A stretch of 64,000 nucleotides of DNA from Vanilla planifolia. Its lineage: Eukaryota > Streptophyta > Magnoliopsida > Asparagales > Orchidaceae. Below, piece by piece: positions 1-13,600 of the stretch (within the stretch, counting starts at the first letter, position 1; each line of letters begins with the position of its first letter). The notes below the pieces were generated by a model, which made no database searches, had not been told where the DNA came from, and saw only the letters and a list, made by a program, of their open reading frames with translations. The stretch is taken from contig CM043868.1 of NCBI GenBank assembly GCA_023846275.1, forward strand, positions 18,075,755 to 18,139,754, read 5' to 3'. The position numbers were made by a program, and so were the translations under genes.

Positions 1-1553
1 TCAATATTACTACATTAAACACATAAACATTGTAATTATAAAACTTTAAATTGCTACATATAAGAGAAACAAATGCAAAAAAAAAGATACAACATATACC
101 TAATAAATAAATATCATGAATTATTAGGTTCAAACATTTTTCTTGAATCTATTATTTTGCCATTCTAGAATTGTTTCATGCCCCCTATAAACATTGTTAA
201 ATATTAATTAGATGTAGACAAAAAAATATATTAAATTCTATCCAGAAAAGAATTACAAAATTTTGCATGTTAAATAATATTGAAAAATAATATAAAACAA
301 ATAATTGAAAAGGAAGAATGACAATAGAATCTAAAACAATCCTACTCATCTGGGATCAAGTTAAAACAACAAATTTAAGGAAAAGAATCATTTGGTTCAT
401 ATTGCTACTATATCAACAAGAACATTTCATTTGCTTGCCTCAAGAAGATAGTAGAGCACATCTTTTTATTTGTTACAAAAGAGATAAAACTATTTGTCTT
501 GTCTATTATTATATGAAAAATATGCATTTGAAGTTCTATTTTATGACTTGCCTTCAATTTAATTAATCAAAATTTTTAAATTTGTCCCATTCCATTGAAC
601 TTAGTCTTAAGAAACATTTGTCAAATTTTTATTTTGCATTTACCCTTATGAGGCTTGAGGATAGAGTTAATAGCTTGCTCCTCCTACATTATCTTTCTTC
701 ACCATCTCCATCAATCAGAGTGGCTAGAAGTGAAAAGATGATTTTATTTTGTTGTTGCATGCCCATGTTTAGTCTACTCTCTAAAAAGTGGAGGTGTAGG
801 GAGAAGACTAAGGAGACCATCAGCCTTTCCCTCATCTGACATTAAATTCTAACTGAATCCAAATGAAAATCACTCGAGGGATGATGTAGCCAATTCAGAA
901 TGATCTAGTGATTTAAAAAAATGTCAAGAAGAAAATGAAAATTGAGAAAAAGCATTTGGACATAATTTCACTCATTTATTATTATTCAACACCAACAATT
1001 CTCTACTACATACAAGCCCAATTATTCCATTGTGTACTATTATCTTGTACTAATAAGCAAAATTCTCACATTTTGTTTTATATAATCATTTCTGCTTTTG
1101 AAACCTAAATCTCATATTAGCATTTCAAACACTTCAGATTTTGTCAAACTGTAACTTCCATTTCTTGCATTCCCACTTGCCTTTTGCTAGTTATAAAGAA
1201 AGGAACAAAGGTCATGGATTATACGTGAATGTTCTTGGAACAGATAACTACTACACAATGCTTTCAGTATTGTATCTTTTAGTTCTTCTTTGGCCAACTA
1301 GTTGAGAGCCGATCTCAACAATCCTATTAAACATTTTTTACCAACTCATACATTGGAAAATGTTCCTAAATAGTCAGACTATCCTAATCACCTAATCAGT
1401 ACCCAAAATTCATGCCAAAGGCCACTTACTTTTATATTTCAAAACAAAAAAAGACAGCTTATTTTGATATTATTATTAGTGAAGAATGAACTTTTTTTGT
1501 TGCTAACTAGCTGGCAGAAAGATCAGCAAATTAGAGTGGTATACAGAGGCTAC
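1..1553. other. 3' flank of the kinesin gene; no gene recognised
   Basis: AT-rich sequence downstream of the kinesin stop. The first few hundred bases (about 970-1553) probably include the 3' UTR; on the minus strand an AATAAA-like signal occurs near 970-980. Two open frames of about 80 codons at 318-839 on the plus strand show no recognisable motif and are probably chance. Confidence 0.4.
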
Positions 1554-4500
1554 TCACATCTCTTCTTTTGTGCTATAAATTGATTTCTCCTGCACAGGGA
1601 ATAGGGATAAGTCAATACCATCACTTGCAGAGCAATCGGCTTCTAGAAGTTTACCATCAGTATCTAAATCACTGAAAGTTTCCTCTGAATCTACCCAACT
1701 CAAGCATAAAAACTCCGAATCATAGCTCTGATCAGTTCCTTCACTCTTCAGCTTCTCATCCACAGGTTGTTTAGAAGGAATGAAAGAATTTCTATTGTAG
1801 TATTCTGAGTAGTCAGAATCTGAAGTAACTTTACTATAAGATGTTGTAACATTTTGCTTGGATAATTTGAGGCCTTGCGGGGTAGCCAAACCTTTAGAAG
1901 GTAGCCCAGAGGCAGATGCGTGACTCAAAAGTTTTTCTCTTTGCCTTTCAGGTTTAAAACCAAGAGAAGGTGTAACACCATCCATGAGCATTTTCAAATA
2001 TTCAATCTTTTCATCTTTCTTTGCAACAGTTTCTTTAAGAATTTCTACCTGAAATATTTGAAGACATGATCAAAAAATACAAAAAGACAGCAGATAAATA
2101 AGCGACTGAATTGTCTCCGGATATAGGTACGAAATGTGATATGAGCATAAAAAGCACAGGGATTTCTCTTGTCAATGGAACGATAATGCGATGGTTTTTC
2201 TTCTTATTTCTATTAGCTAACCTTTTCCATCAACTCCTTCCCATCATTCCTCTCTTTGTTGCTTCGAGCAACACCTAACTCCACTCCAGATACTCGTTTG
2301 GCAAACTTCAAAGTACTTATAGTCTCAGAATATGATTTGGCATCTGGACTTATCTGCACAAACATAACCTGCTTTCCATGGCCACCTACAAAATAAAGAA
2401 CAAAAATGCAGATTGCCAGAAATAGGCTAAATTCTCTGAGTTACAAATTAAGTCCCCACGTAATGAATATAGCTTATGCAGCAAGCACTAGAGAAATACC
2501 TAAGGAGCTTTGTAACACTTGTGTAAGCTTGCTATTTCTATAAGGTACGTGAGCATTTTTTTGGGACAGAGCAAATATTACATCACCAAGAGCAGAAAGG
2601 GATTTGTTAATATACTGTGCTTCTTTGAGCCTATCTCCTGCCACCTCAGAGGGGCCAACTCTCTCACTCCCAGCAAGGTCTACCAGATGAAGTGAACCAT
2701 GTAGAGTATCCCCAGTTATCAAATCAATACCTTGAACATGAATTGTAATAACACTGGAAAATAAAAAGTTATGGTTAAAAAGGAATAATGTTTACGCCAT
2801 ACATTCTAAACATGATATGAAGAAACCTATGTGAACGGCTGCTTCTTTGATTTAAAGCAGTGGCGCACATAGCCCTGTTAGCTTGTCCAATCTGCAGCAA
2901 TTCCAGCACATCAGACACTGAATTAACATGGTGCATGCTTGCATCAGGAACAGAAAGTCCGTTGGGTCGAGAAGCACTCATAATCCCGAGCGTGAGTATG
3001 TTAGGTATAAGACAATTTAATTGGCAAAATATACTTCCAGGAAAAGCTATTTAAGACTTGGGAGCATCAGAAGCTAAGAACTCCCAAAATTAGTATACTA
3101 CAGAATTTTCATATTGTCATCAATAAAAATAAAAACAAAAAAAATTCTAAAACAAGGAATGAAGTGATGCAGAGCTTTTTCAAGGATATCTCTTTCCTGA
3201 AGCACCATAGGCGAGCAGATCACGCACTTGTTCATTATATATCTCGATCATTTGCACACTAATTTCATATGACATTGCATTTCTACTCCAAGAAATATGG
3301 AAAAGGTCATTCAAAGCTCGATAATTAACTCCCCATTCCTTTTTAGATGGTGAACTTGGCCCACTCTATAAATAGGATACCATTATAGATATTATTCATC
3401 AAAATTCAAATTAAAAGGTACAAACATGGTGATGCATATACCATGGTGTATGTTTTTCCTGATCCAGTTTGACCATATGCAAATATACATACGTTGTAAC
3501 CATCAAGAACTGATCTCACCAAGGGCTGAATATCCAAAAACACTTCCTCTATCAAAGAATAAGCATAGAAAGTGGATATATTACTGTTGAGAGAGAACAA
3601 TTTAACAACGAGCTATCACATCAAGAATGATAAATAACGGACTTATTGCCATAGCAAAATGGTTGCAATAGTATGTAAGGAAACCTTGAGTAGCTGTTGC
3701 ACTGTAAACCTTATTGAATTTAAACACTTTTTGTCCATCCTTTCCTTGATTGAATGGATTTACTATAACAAGCTCACCACTCTCTCCAATGCAGATTTCA
3801 GTTGCAGCTTTCTTATTTTCTCCTGGAGGTAAAGGTCTTATCCGACAAAAAACTCGGATGTTCCCTGACCATGGATATCAAAACAATGGAGTGAAGAAAG
3901 TTTGGCAGGGACATCAGAAAATATGTAAATCTTTACATGATAAGGTCATTACCTTTCAGTTCTTGAACATCATTATACAGTTTCCTATTTTCTAGCATAA
4001 CAGAGCGGTAACTATCAGCAGCATCAGTTACTACTCTTAGCTTTACCTCTGCATAATGGACAGCATACATTTAGGAAATCTATTAGAAATATAAACCAAA
4101 TAAAAAAATGGCAAGAGGATATGCTTACTGCAGCCTACGTTGTACTAAGAATTTAACTGAGAAGTTAAGGAAAAAAACTCAAATGTATGCATCAATTGCT
4201 AACCAAAGCGTTCAATATCTTCTTTCCATTTCTTTTGCATTTCAACAACTTCTTGTTTGATTGACTTAGAAGATGTTCGCAAGATCTGCCAAAGAAGGGA
4301 TGTAAGGATTATGTCATAGCATAAAATGATAAGATCCAACTAAAATTACCTGCAGTGATTGCAATTCTAAACACATTAAATTGTTGAAGAGCTCTTCCTT
4401 GCGGCACCGCTCTTGAGACATTGACTCTGAAACTGCCTCCAATTTCAATATCCTCTCCCTTGACTCTCCTAAAAGAACTTCAACAAACTTTATTCGTCCT

Positions 4501-4682
4501 TGTAGTTCCAACTTCATTCTATTGGCATCACTTTGAAGTTCCTGATAGTTCTGTTCATATGAACTTGTTGTTGACTCTATAACCTGCTTTAATTCTGAAA
4601 TGATGCCTTTATTATTTTCCTTTTCCATCATTAGCTTAACCAGATCTTCCTCGCCAAGCCTCTTTTGCTGCCCAATTTTGCT
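1554..4682 (-). CDS. Kinesin-14 exons 9-18: coiled coil, neck, motor domain and tail
   Basis: This is the 3' block of the kinesin gene. Exon 9 (4682-4350) is a long charged coiled coil. Exons 10-11 lead into the neck [14 protein letters not shown], directly followed by [10 protein letters not shown] at the start of exon 12; this neck-motor join is the hallmark of the kinesin-14 class. Exon 13 ends with the P-loop, exon 14 has [13 protein letters not shown], exon 15 ends in switch I, and exon 16 has switch II and [18 protein letters not shown]. Exon 17 ends the motor with [12 protein letters not shown]. Exon 18 is a poorly conserved acidic tail ending at the TGA at 1554-1556. All introns are GT-AG except the one between exons 14 and 15, which is AT-AC. 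Confidence 0.93.
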
Positions 4683-7600
4683 CTCTCCTGGCTTCACATG
4701 AGATTATTCAAAAGAATTATCCACATGACCTGCTTGAATAAATGGGCAGAAGAAGAAAATGTTTGGGAAGCAGAGGGAGGATCATTTTGAATGGAAGTAT
4801 TCTTTTTTTTTATCAAATGCCTCATGGTGGTAGATGTGAGCATCGTGCATTGCAGCTTCTAAAAAGTTGGTGCCCATTGTGAGAGGTATTACTGATGAAT
4901 AACACACAGAGAGGAGAAAGGCACAAACTTAGTGGAGTAACGTTGAGAGGTAGTAATAGGAAACACAAACATCAAAAACTAAAGATTCATAGGAATTTAC
5001 GATCAGGTTTGCAATAATATTGAAGTTCATGGAGCTGTAAGAGTTTAGTAGGGCGACAGGTTGATTAAGAAAACAGCAGTACAAAATGTTTCAAGCTGAC
5101 AAAAATGGATATAGTGGATTGAATGAGAATGCATCACTTTCGTTTCAACAAAATGATGATGTTTATGTTCAGTTGTCCCACTCTTGTTGAGCGATATAAG
5201 GACATGAGCAACAATGCGAGATACTATTTTGAAGGAAAGAAATTGAAAAGCATTGCATATAAACTCCTCGCCATTTTCAGATTGAATACATGTGATCTTA
5301 AATTTTCTACAATATTTTAAAATGAATAAACAGTGAAAAAGACATTATAAACTAAGAGAACAAATCCATCACAGCTCATAAATCCATCTATCAATGAGAC
5401 ATAAAATCAAAAGTTGCAAAATTAGGTTCTGGAGAAGGATCCTATAAAAACAACTAAAAAAAACCAAGCCAGTCTAATTCATTTGAACCAGGGCAAGTTA
5501 AGCTAAAATAAAATAAAAACTAAACAACAGCAATCCCTCAAACCTCCCATCTCTCTCTCCCAAATCTTCTCTAGCCATTGATCCTCTCCTGACTTCCCTC
5601 TCCTTCATTCGGCTTTGTCATCGCTGAGATTAGTAAAGCTCATGCAGCCATTTTTCCTTCATTAAATTTAATGAGTTTAATTGTGCAGAACATATGTTTG
5701 ATCTAGACATTACTTTTGGATAGTATGAACTAGCCTGACTTGAAGCAGCATTGTGTATCTAGAAGTAGATTAGATCTGACTCATGCTTTTTGAGATAGGT
5801 GATTCTTACCTATTAGAAAATGAGAATATATTTTTTAAGGGTACTCACTATGGTTATTTGATTTAGATTATATCAGCTTGTATATATTACTATACTTATT
5901 ACATGTTTTTTCAATAGTTATTCAACTTGATCATATTGTAGTAAAATGAATTAGCTGTATTTGTGGTTATCTTTTTTTTCTAGTTTTTACATAATTTTGA
6001 TAAGACAATAAATGACACATTGGCTTTGTATTTTTACTTAATTCATATAAGATTAGTTGAGCATATCCATATTATTGGATAGGATGATCACTTATTATTA
6101 GCATTAATGATTCATGTAATGTCCATATTGCATAGTACTAATATTTATCATAAGCTGCTTTATAATTGATCATATGTGATTGTAAACTAGATGTGATGAT
6201 CAATGGTACCCTCCTAATATGTGATTGGTAAGTTGGGTCGACGCAAAGTCTCCTAGTTCATTGGCAAGAGGTTTTTTCAGTTTCAAGATGCAATGATATA
6301 TTGACAAAGTGATTGTATTATATCTTTGGTGATGTGTATTATTTACTTACATATATGTGTGTGTACATGCATTGGAATTTGGAGACATATTGATTTTATT
6401 TTTTATGTCATGAGTATGGTTATAGATTATGTTAGTAACTTAGTTTAACATTCCAATATTAAACATATAGATATCCAAATCTTGTGTATATATTTATGCT
6501 ATTAGAAGGTCAATCGAATGATTGATTTATTTAAGCTATTGTAAATAACATGCCTTACTCTTCACGTTCATGAACATCAAGCACAATAGATGTTGAATTT
6601 TGGTCAAACTAGAGTAAGGATCATCGAGAGCTCTCCAATATGATCTATTTCTTGGAGAGCTTGTGGGAATATATTAGGAAGGCTAACACAACCAACAGTA
6701 CAAATATGTTATGGATTCATGCCAAAGTCATTCTGTAGAGTCATGATTTGAAGATTATTGAGAAGGGGAAGGTCATGGATGATTGCTAAACTAGCTCAAA
6801 AGAAGTAATACTTTTAGTACCCAAGGAAAAATATGGGCAGTTCTCATTACACTTGTTACTATACATGGCACAATGAGTCTTGTGGTTTTGGGATTCTAAT
6901 TTTCATGTTATGAGCATAATCACAAGATTATTGATTACCCAAGGAGGAAGTCAAGTTAGCAACATTGAGGATCACCAATGGAGAGAACTTTGGTCAATAG
7001 TAGCATAATATGAGTTGCCAAAGATTGTACAAGAGTGGTCAATAGCATCAAAGGTTTGGCTTTAATGGGACACCTAAGGAAGCAATATCCACAATCTCAT
7101 CCCCGTAAATTAGCAACAATCTGTGATTGCAGGGCAGCACAACCAAGATAGCCTATTACTCATGTTTTCATGATGAAGTAGGAGACCCAAGGGGCTGTTA
7201 ATGTGGTGACAAGTATTATCATTATTTGCAACCAATAAGAGCATTATAACCTTGGGACATCATATTCTTTCATATCTAAGTATTTGCATAGAGTTTTTTA
7301 ATTCCTATAGCATAACTGCAATATCCTTTGTCCATCATTATGCCATCGAGACCATGCATGTTAACAAGCTAGTATATTTCCGATTGCGACATTATGATAA
7401 TTGATTATTACATGTCCACTAGTCACATCTTATATTCAATATCTATGTTTGATTTTATATTAGGCATGAATGGTTGTTAGTGTATTATGCATCTATTAAT
7501 TGTCATAAGAAAATTTTGATTTTTATATACCTAATAGAGTAAAATAAAATTTTATGAGTGTTAAGGGAATAGAATCAAGTATTATTTTCACAATTTAAGC

Positions 7601-10600
7601 CTAGAGGATGTTAGCCATTGGATACTTCGAATATCTATCTCATGTGTTGGATACAGAGCAACTTATCACTTGCTTAGATTTCATACTTGTGGTGTATGCT
7701 CAAGAATCGAGTGACACAATTGGAAGGTAAAGGTCAATCATTTGGGTGAACGACTATTTCCTATGACAAAAAAGCAAGGGGCAATAAGGAATCGTTGGTC
7801 ACTAGATGCTTGCTAATTAGTATTGCCTCTTCCTTGTGAAGGGAAGTCATCTTTACTAGGTCTAAACTATCCCAATTGCAATGTGTCCAAAGTTTGATAA
7901 ACCAAGTCAAATTGAGTAGCTTGATGTAGAGATGGGTTTGTGAACAAAATGTCTTACAAGGCAATTGTAGATGCATTTGAATCTTGAAACCACAACCATT
8001 CAATGGAATTCAAAGTGCCAATGGTCTTACTAAAAGGCATAAGGATTTCTATTTGAATCATAAAACTTATAGCCAATGAGAAAGATTTGATCTAGAGCCA
8101 GATGAAAAGATGTTGACTTATTTGAGTGGAATTCAATCCACAACAATCCCCAAAAGGCCCCCATTGTTTGGATAGTCTATTGTTATACGAATTATGAAAG
8201 AAAGAGGGCGGGTGGCTACATGGTGGGGCCTAATTGGATTATAGATGGTACTTGAACATGTGATATGAAATGCACATTGCAAAGAGAGTTTAGAAATAGC
8301 TAAAGGAAGTGCTCGATGACTATGCTTTCCATTTGTTTACACAACTTGTTCCTTACATTGTGCTCCTCTATTGTTCGTCTACAACGAAACTAGCATTGCA
8401 TATAATAGAAGAGATACGGAATACGAGGCCCCTTGTGGGAACTTCTAAGAAAGAACTCTTGTTCTATAACCATGGTAATAGATAGAGAAATTGGTGAAAA
8501 AGATAGGTTGAAGGCATTGCAACAAAACTTTTCTATAATAACTCCATTTAATTTTCGAATTACTCCATAAACTCCCTTAGAAGCACATCAAGAAGAAACT
8601 CAACTCAAGCTCACATTTTCATTCATCATAACCATCCAAGAGTGTGACAACAAAGGCCCTTGTATGATGCCTACTATAAGGAAGGAACTCTTACATGTAT
8701 TTCCAAATGATTTGATTAACCACTAAATCAAGATATTGAGTTTGCGATAAAGATAGACCCTAAGACAACTCCAATGTCCAAGGCATTGTATTGGATGGCT
8801 ATTATAGAGCTCAAAATTTAGCTACAAGAATTGCTTGATAGAGGCCTTATCAGATGCAATATCTCACCCTAGAGAACTCAAGATTCAATTATAAAGGAAA
8901 AAAAAGTATTAACAAGAAATTATGCATCACTTATAAAGAATTGTACACAATAATTGTTAAAACCAAACTTGTTTATTCAATTGCAAGGTACTTCTATATT
9001 CTCTAAGATTGACCTTTGATTTGGCAAACATAAATTAGTGATCAAGGGACATAGTTGGCCTTAGGCAGCTTTTAGAATCTATTATGGCCATTACGAGTTT
9101 TTACATATGCCCTTTAACTAATTCTCCAACTATTTTCATCGATTTGATAAAACATGTGTTTAATATATACTTAGATAAGTTTTGTTATTGTTTTTATTAT
9201 TAGTATCTTGATTTACTCTAAAAGAAAGCTAAATCATGCTAAATATCTAAGAATTGTGTTGTAGACTCTTAGAGAGTTATTTATTAAATTCTCTAAATAT
9301 GAATTTTGGCAATGAGAGATTGTTAAAATTTGAGAAAAAGAAAAAGTTTAGGCCAAGTATCATTCAGTCATTTGAGGTGATTGAGAGGGTCCATAGAGCT
9401 TCTTATCGCTTAGCCATTCCAACAAGTCTTTCTATAGTGTGTAACATTTCCCATATCTTTTCTTTGATGAAACATATTAATTATAAATCTTACATCATTT
9501 AGCGTGATCTACTAGTGGTATGATAGGATTTGAATTATTTGGTAAAGCCAAAGAGCATAATCAATTGTCAGGCTTATTAGGTCCATTAACTTTCTATTCT
9601 TTTCATAAAAGTGCTTTGGTAGAATCATTTTCCGAAGAAGACTATTTAAAAAAGAAGAGGCTCATAAAGTATCCATATTTACTCAAGAGTTTAGGTATGA
9701 ACTTGTAAGCCAAATTTCTTTAGGTTGGATAGATTATAACGATAATTAAAAAATATATCAAATTGATCCTATTTAGTTGACCAGAATCTAATTAAGCAAA
9801 AATAAAAATATGTCTTAATAATCAAAATCCCTTGCATCTCCCTTAGCTCATTCTTTCAAATTTTATTTTTCTACTTACACTTTCCTATTTCGTAGTCACT
9901 CTTCACTCTCTCATTCTGTTTGTCATTAGCACTAAGACTTTTGAAAACAAATGTCACCATTTCTCCTATGTCATCCTCTCTAGTTGGTAACCACCACCAC
10001 CTCCATTATTCTTCCTCATTAGTGGCTACTATCAAGCCACTATCGAATTCATCGTGAGCGTCCTTCCTCTTTCCCCTTCCCTCATCCTTCTTGTTCTTCT
10101 TCCTCCACCCCTTTCCCTTTCTCTAATCATGAATAACTTTTACCTTTTAATTTTTTTTATATTTTTTTAATTATCGAATTGATTTTAGGTTTATAGGTCA
10201 CATTATTGAGTAATCGCCATAGTTGATAGGTCAGCATCATTTGAAATAAACCATGAATGTTGAACAATTAGATCAACTTAATACCTTTAATGAAGCTTAT
10301 TTGTGTAGAATATATACTTGATTTACTGATTCCTTTTAGATAGTTGAAATCAACCTTAATCATGATGGCATAGTGTGCATATCAGGAGATTTGATCTGAT
10401 TCAAGCATTTTGAAATAGAAGATTCTTATCCATTAGAGGATGAGCATACCATTAATTTTTAGAGGCTTACCTTGGTTATTTGATTTATGTTAAATCAATT
10501 TTTATATATTACCACGGTTATTAAATTTTGTAATTATTGTCATGCCTCGTTCTCGGTTGTTATTTATCTTCAATATGTTTTAATAGATTGAAGTTGATAT

Positions 10601-13600
10601 ATCTATACCTATCTTAATTTTTGTAAATGTTGCATAATCTTGTGGTGCATCAGAACTTGTACTTCCAAAAATCAATGACCTAATTATGGTTCAACACAAA
10701 TCAAAGCTGGTCCCAGTCATATTCCATATGATAAGGCAAACTTTTCCTTCATCATTTATAAACTACTATAGTCGACTAAAACATTGTTAACCTTAAGTTC
10801 CCTCAATAGTAATCATTTAGTTCACAAGAAGAATTCAATTTCCTCAAAGCAGCATATTTTTTCTATGTTGACATCAGTGTTACTCGCCACATTGACTCCA
10901 GACGATAACAAAAACACAATAAGTCACTAATGGCTAGTTGGAGACCAACTACATTAAGCAAAACCCTATTGATAACATGTTGCGATCCACCTAACATTTT
11001 TTAACTTATTTTTATATTTTGCTTATTTCTCACATTATAGTTACTTTTAGTCTCACCAATAGAAGAGCATATCACCTATAAGTAAACTCTATTTAGAGGA
11101 GTTCATTTGAAAATTTTCTCCAAATACTCACTCTTTAGTCTCATATCAAAAACAAGACCTTAAACTTTTCACAAATGGCCTATATATTGGGGACTAAATA
11201 GACCATGTAGGCAATGTTGATGACTTAACCAAATTTTGAGTTTGAACTCAAGTTTTCTTAGAACTGAGGCACGGCTTTGCTTAAGAGTGGGAATCTAATC
11301 AATGATGATTCCAAGAGTAGCTTGAAAAGGGTGCATGACAAAGCAAAAGAGGAGACCCCCACTTATTAATTTCAACATTTAGTAACTTTCTCTCTTTACA
11401 ACATTTCTTTGTTTCCCCTTTTGCTTAGAACCCTAAAAGTCCTATAAAATTACCCTATGTGTTCCTTGAATCACCCCATCCAACTACACGTAATTGCATG
11501 ATGTCAACAAGCAATTTACTAAAACCAACATGCCAAACCTCTAAAATTGCACCATTTGCTCCTTTGACATTTTCCCAACCTGAAAGCTTACATTCCTTTG
11601 GGATCTCCTCCTTGTATGAACAGCCTTTCTTAGTTACTGCACTAGTCTTTAGTTGTCAGATTGTTATGTGCATGAAGTTTTATTTTAACAAATGTCTACT
11701 GAATTATTATGAATGTGTGAACTAAATTTTGATGATTTCTTCTATCATCATGAGCAATTTTCATTAATGATTGGCTATAGCCATCCTCACATTGTTTTTG
11801 AACCTAGGCATTAACCGTATGTGCTTTATCTTAAGGCCAACATGTGTCTTAATTATGCCGATGGTCCAATACTTGCTCAAGTTTTAAGCGGTTTAGCTCT
11901 TTTATATGCGATTCAAGGATTTTGGTGTCCCTTGGACATAAAAGACAATGTTTTTTTAAGACAGACCATTAAATTTAGATTGCATTTTGCATAACATCTA
12001 ATAAACCTCTCGATCCACATTTTTTGTAGCAATATTGGTATCAAAGAATGAAAGTTACAATAGTATATCATATACTACATTCTATTCAAATTTGAGTTTT
12101 TTGAATAGCAACACTAGATCATTTTTCTTAGATTTTCTTCATGCCCTTTTGGCTTTAGCTCACCTAACCGACTTGGGTTTAGGTACTTTAAGTAATAGTC
12201 ATCTTTTGAGTTTCTTGTACAAATGATCTTCACACAGTTGACTTGTGACATTACAAGATAGAAAACAATATTTGGTAGTCTAAATATCACTTCTTAAAGA
12301 TTCATATATTTTGTTATTTTCAGCCATTTACTTAGTTGCAAATTTTATTCTTGCACTTTATTATTTTGTTCATTTAATTTTGCAATTTTTTATTTAATAT
12401 TTTAATTACCATATTTTATCTTCTTGTTTTACATTTCAGTATTTCTTTTTAACCTTTTTTTATTTTTTTCATTTTTCTTTATCACTTTTTATTTTGCAAA
12501 TTTTAATTACTACATTTTCTATTTTATTTCATTAAAATAAGGTAAAGAAGTTGCGATACTTTTCATATCACATTAAATTAAGATAAACTAACTTATAAGT
12601 TTTGAAAATCACTTTCAAATGTTTTATAAGTAAACTTTAATAAAAATAGAGAAATCTCATTTAATTACTTATTAATTTTCATAATTAAAATGAAAATTTT
12701 TTAAACCACTATTTGATTATTTTTCTTTAAACAAACAAAAGAGGAAAATCGCTTTGAATCTTGACTACACTAATAAACAACCAAAATACAATATTTTCTT
12801 TCTTTGATTTTTGTTTATTGGTTTAGAAAAAAATAAATCTTCATAATTGTCTTTTCTTTATAAACCTTATTTCACAAAATTTATTTGAAAATAAAAATAA
12901 ACGAAATCATATCTTTTATATTCTAGGTATCAGACGAATCAATTATCTATTAACAAATAAAGAACAAGAGAAAAAAGTAGAGATTAAGAAAACATAGTTT
13001 TCAAAACTACCAAGTTCAAAGTTTATTTATCTTACATTCTCTCTAAAAGAAGTGCAAATCACACACAAAAAGGAAATTAGTAGTGGATTAAAATTTTAGT
13101 TGCACTTTGTGAACTATCTCACTTGGCAAATAATATTAGTGATTTATAGCATTTCTGAGAAAGGCTGAGACCCTGCTTCACTAATATCATTATTCGACAA
13201 CACTATCATGTTTGTTCTTTTTCCTGGAACAAATTAAGGACTATACTAATGTGCCTACATATTTGATCATGAATACAAAAATAGATGACCTATCAATTTT
13301 TAGCGCGATTCTATTATGAAGTTCATGAGATTAGTTCAATCAATAGATGTATTGCAAAAAGAAAGAACTTTCCATCTTTATTAAAAGATCACTTCTTGAA
13401 TCATACATCAATTAGGAAGAACACAAGTAGTAGTGCTTTGAATGATATTTGTTAATGAGAAAGATAAAATTGCATATGCCAAACTACAGCTATCAACTTG
13501 GGTCTTAACCTGCATGGAAGATTGAGAACATGGTCTTAGCAAAAGAAAGCTAAAATCATTGCAACAGTAGAGAAAATTGAAATGGTTTTTATAAGGTAGT

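Noticed and set aside
318..839. Two plus-strand open frames of 82 and 85 codons downstream of the kinesin
   Set aside because: No motif, and composition like the surrounding AT-rich DNA; probably chance.
3181..3197. A GT donor (CTATGgtgctt) just before the AT-AC donor in kinesin exon 14
   Set aside because: It would need a GT-AG acceptor in phase near 2991, and no AG is present there.
5021..5056. Candidate microexon on the minus strand between an AG and a GT (34 nt) in intron 8
   Set aside because: The length is not a multiple of three and the encoded residues do not match the expected coiled-coil segment.
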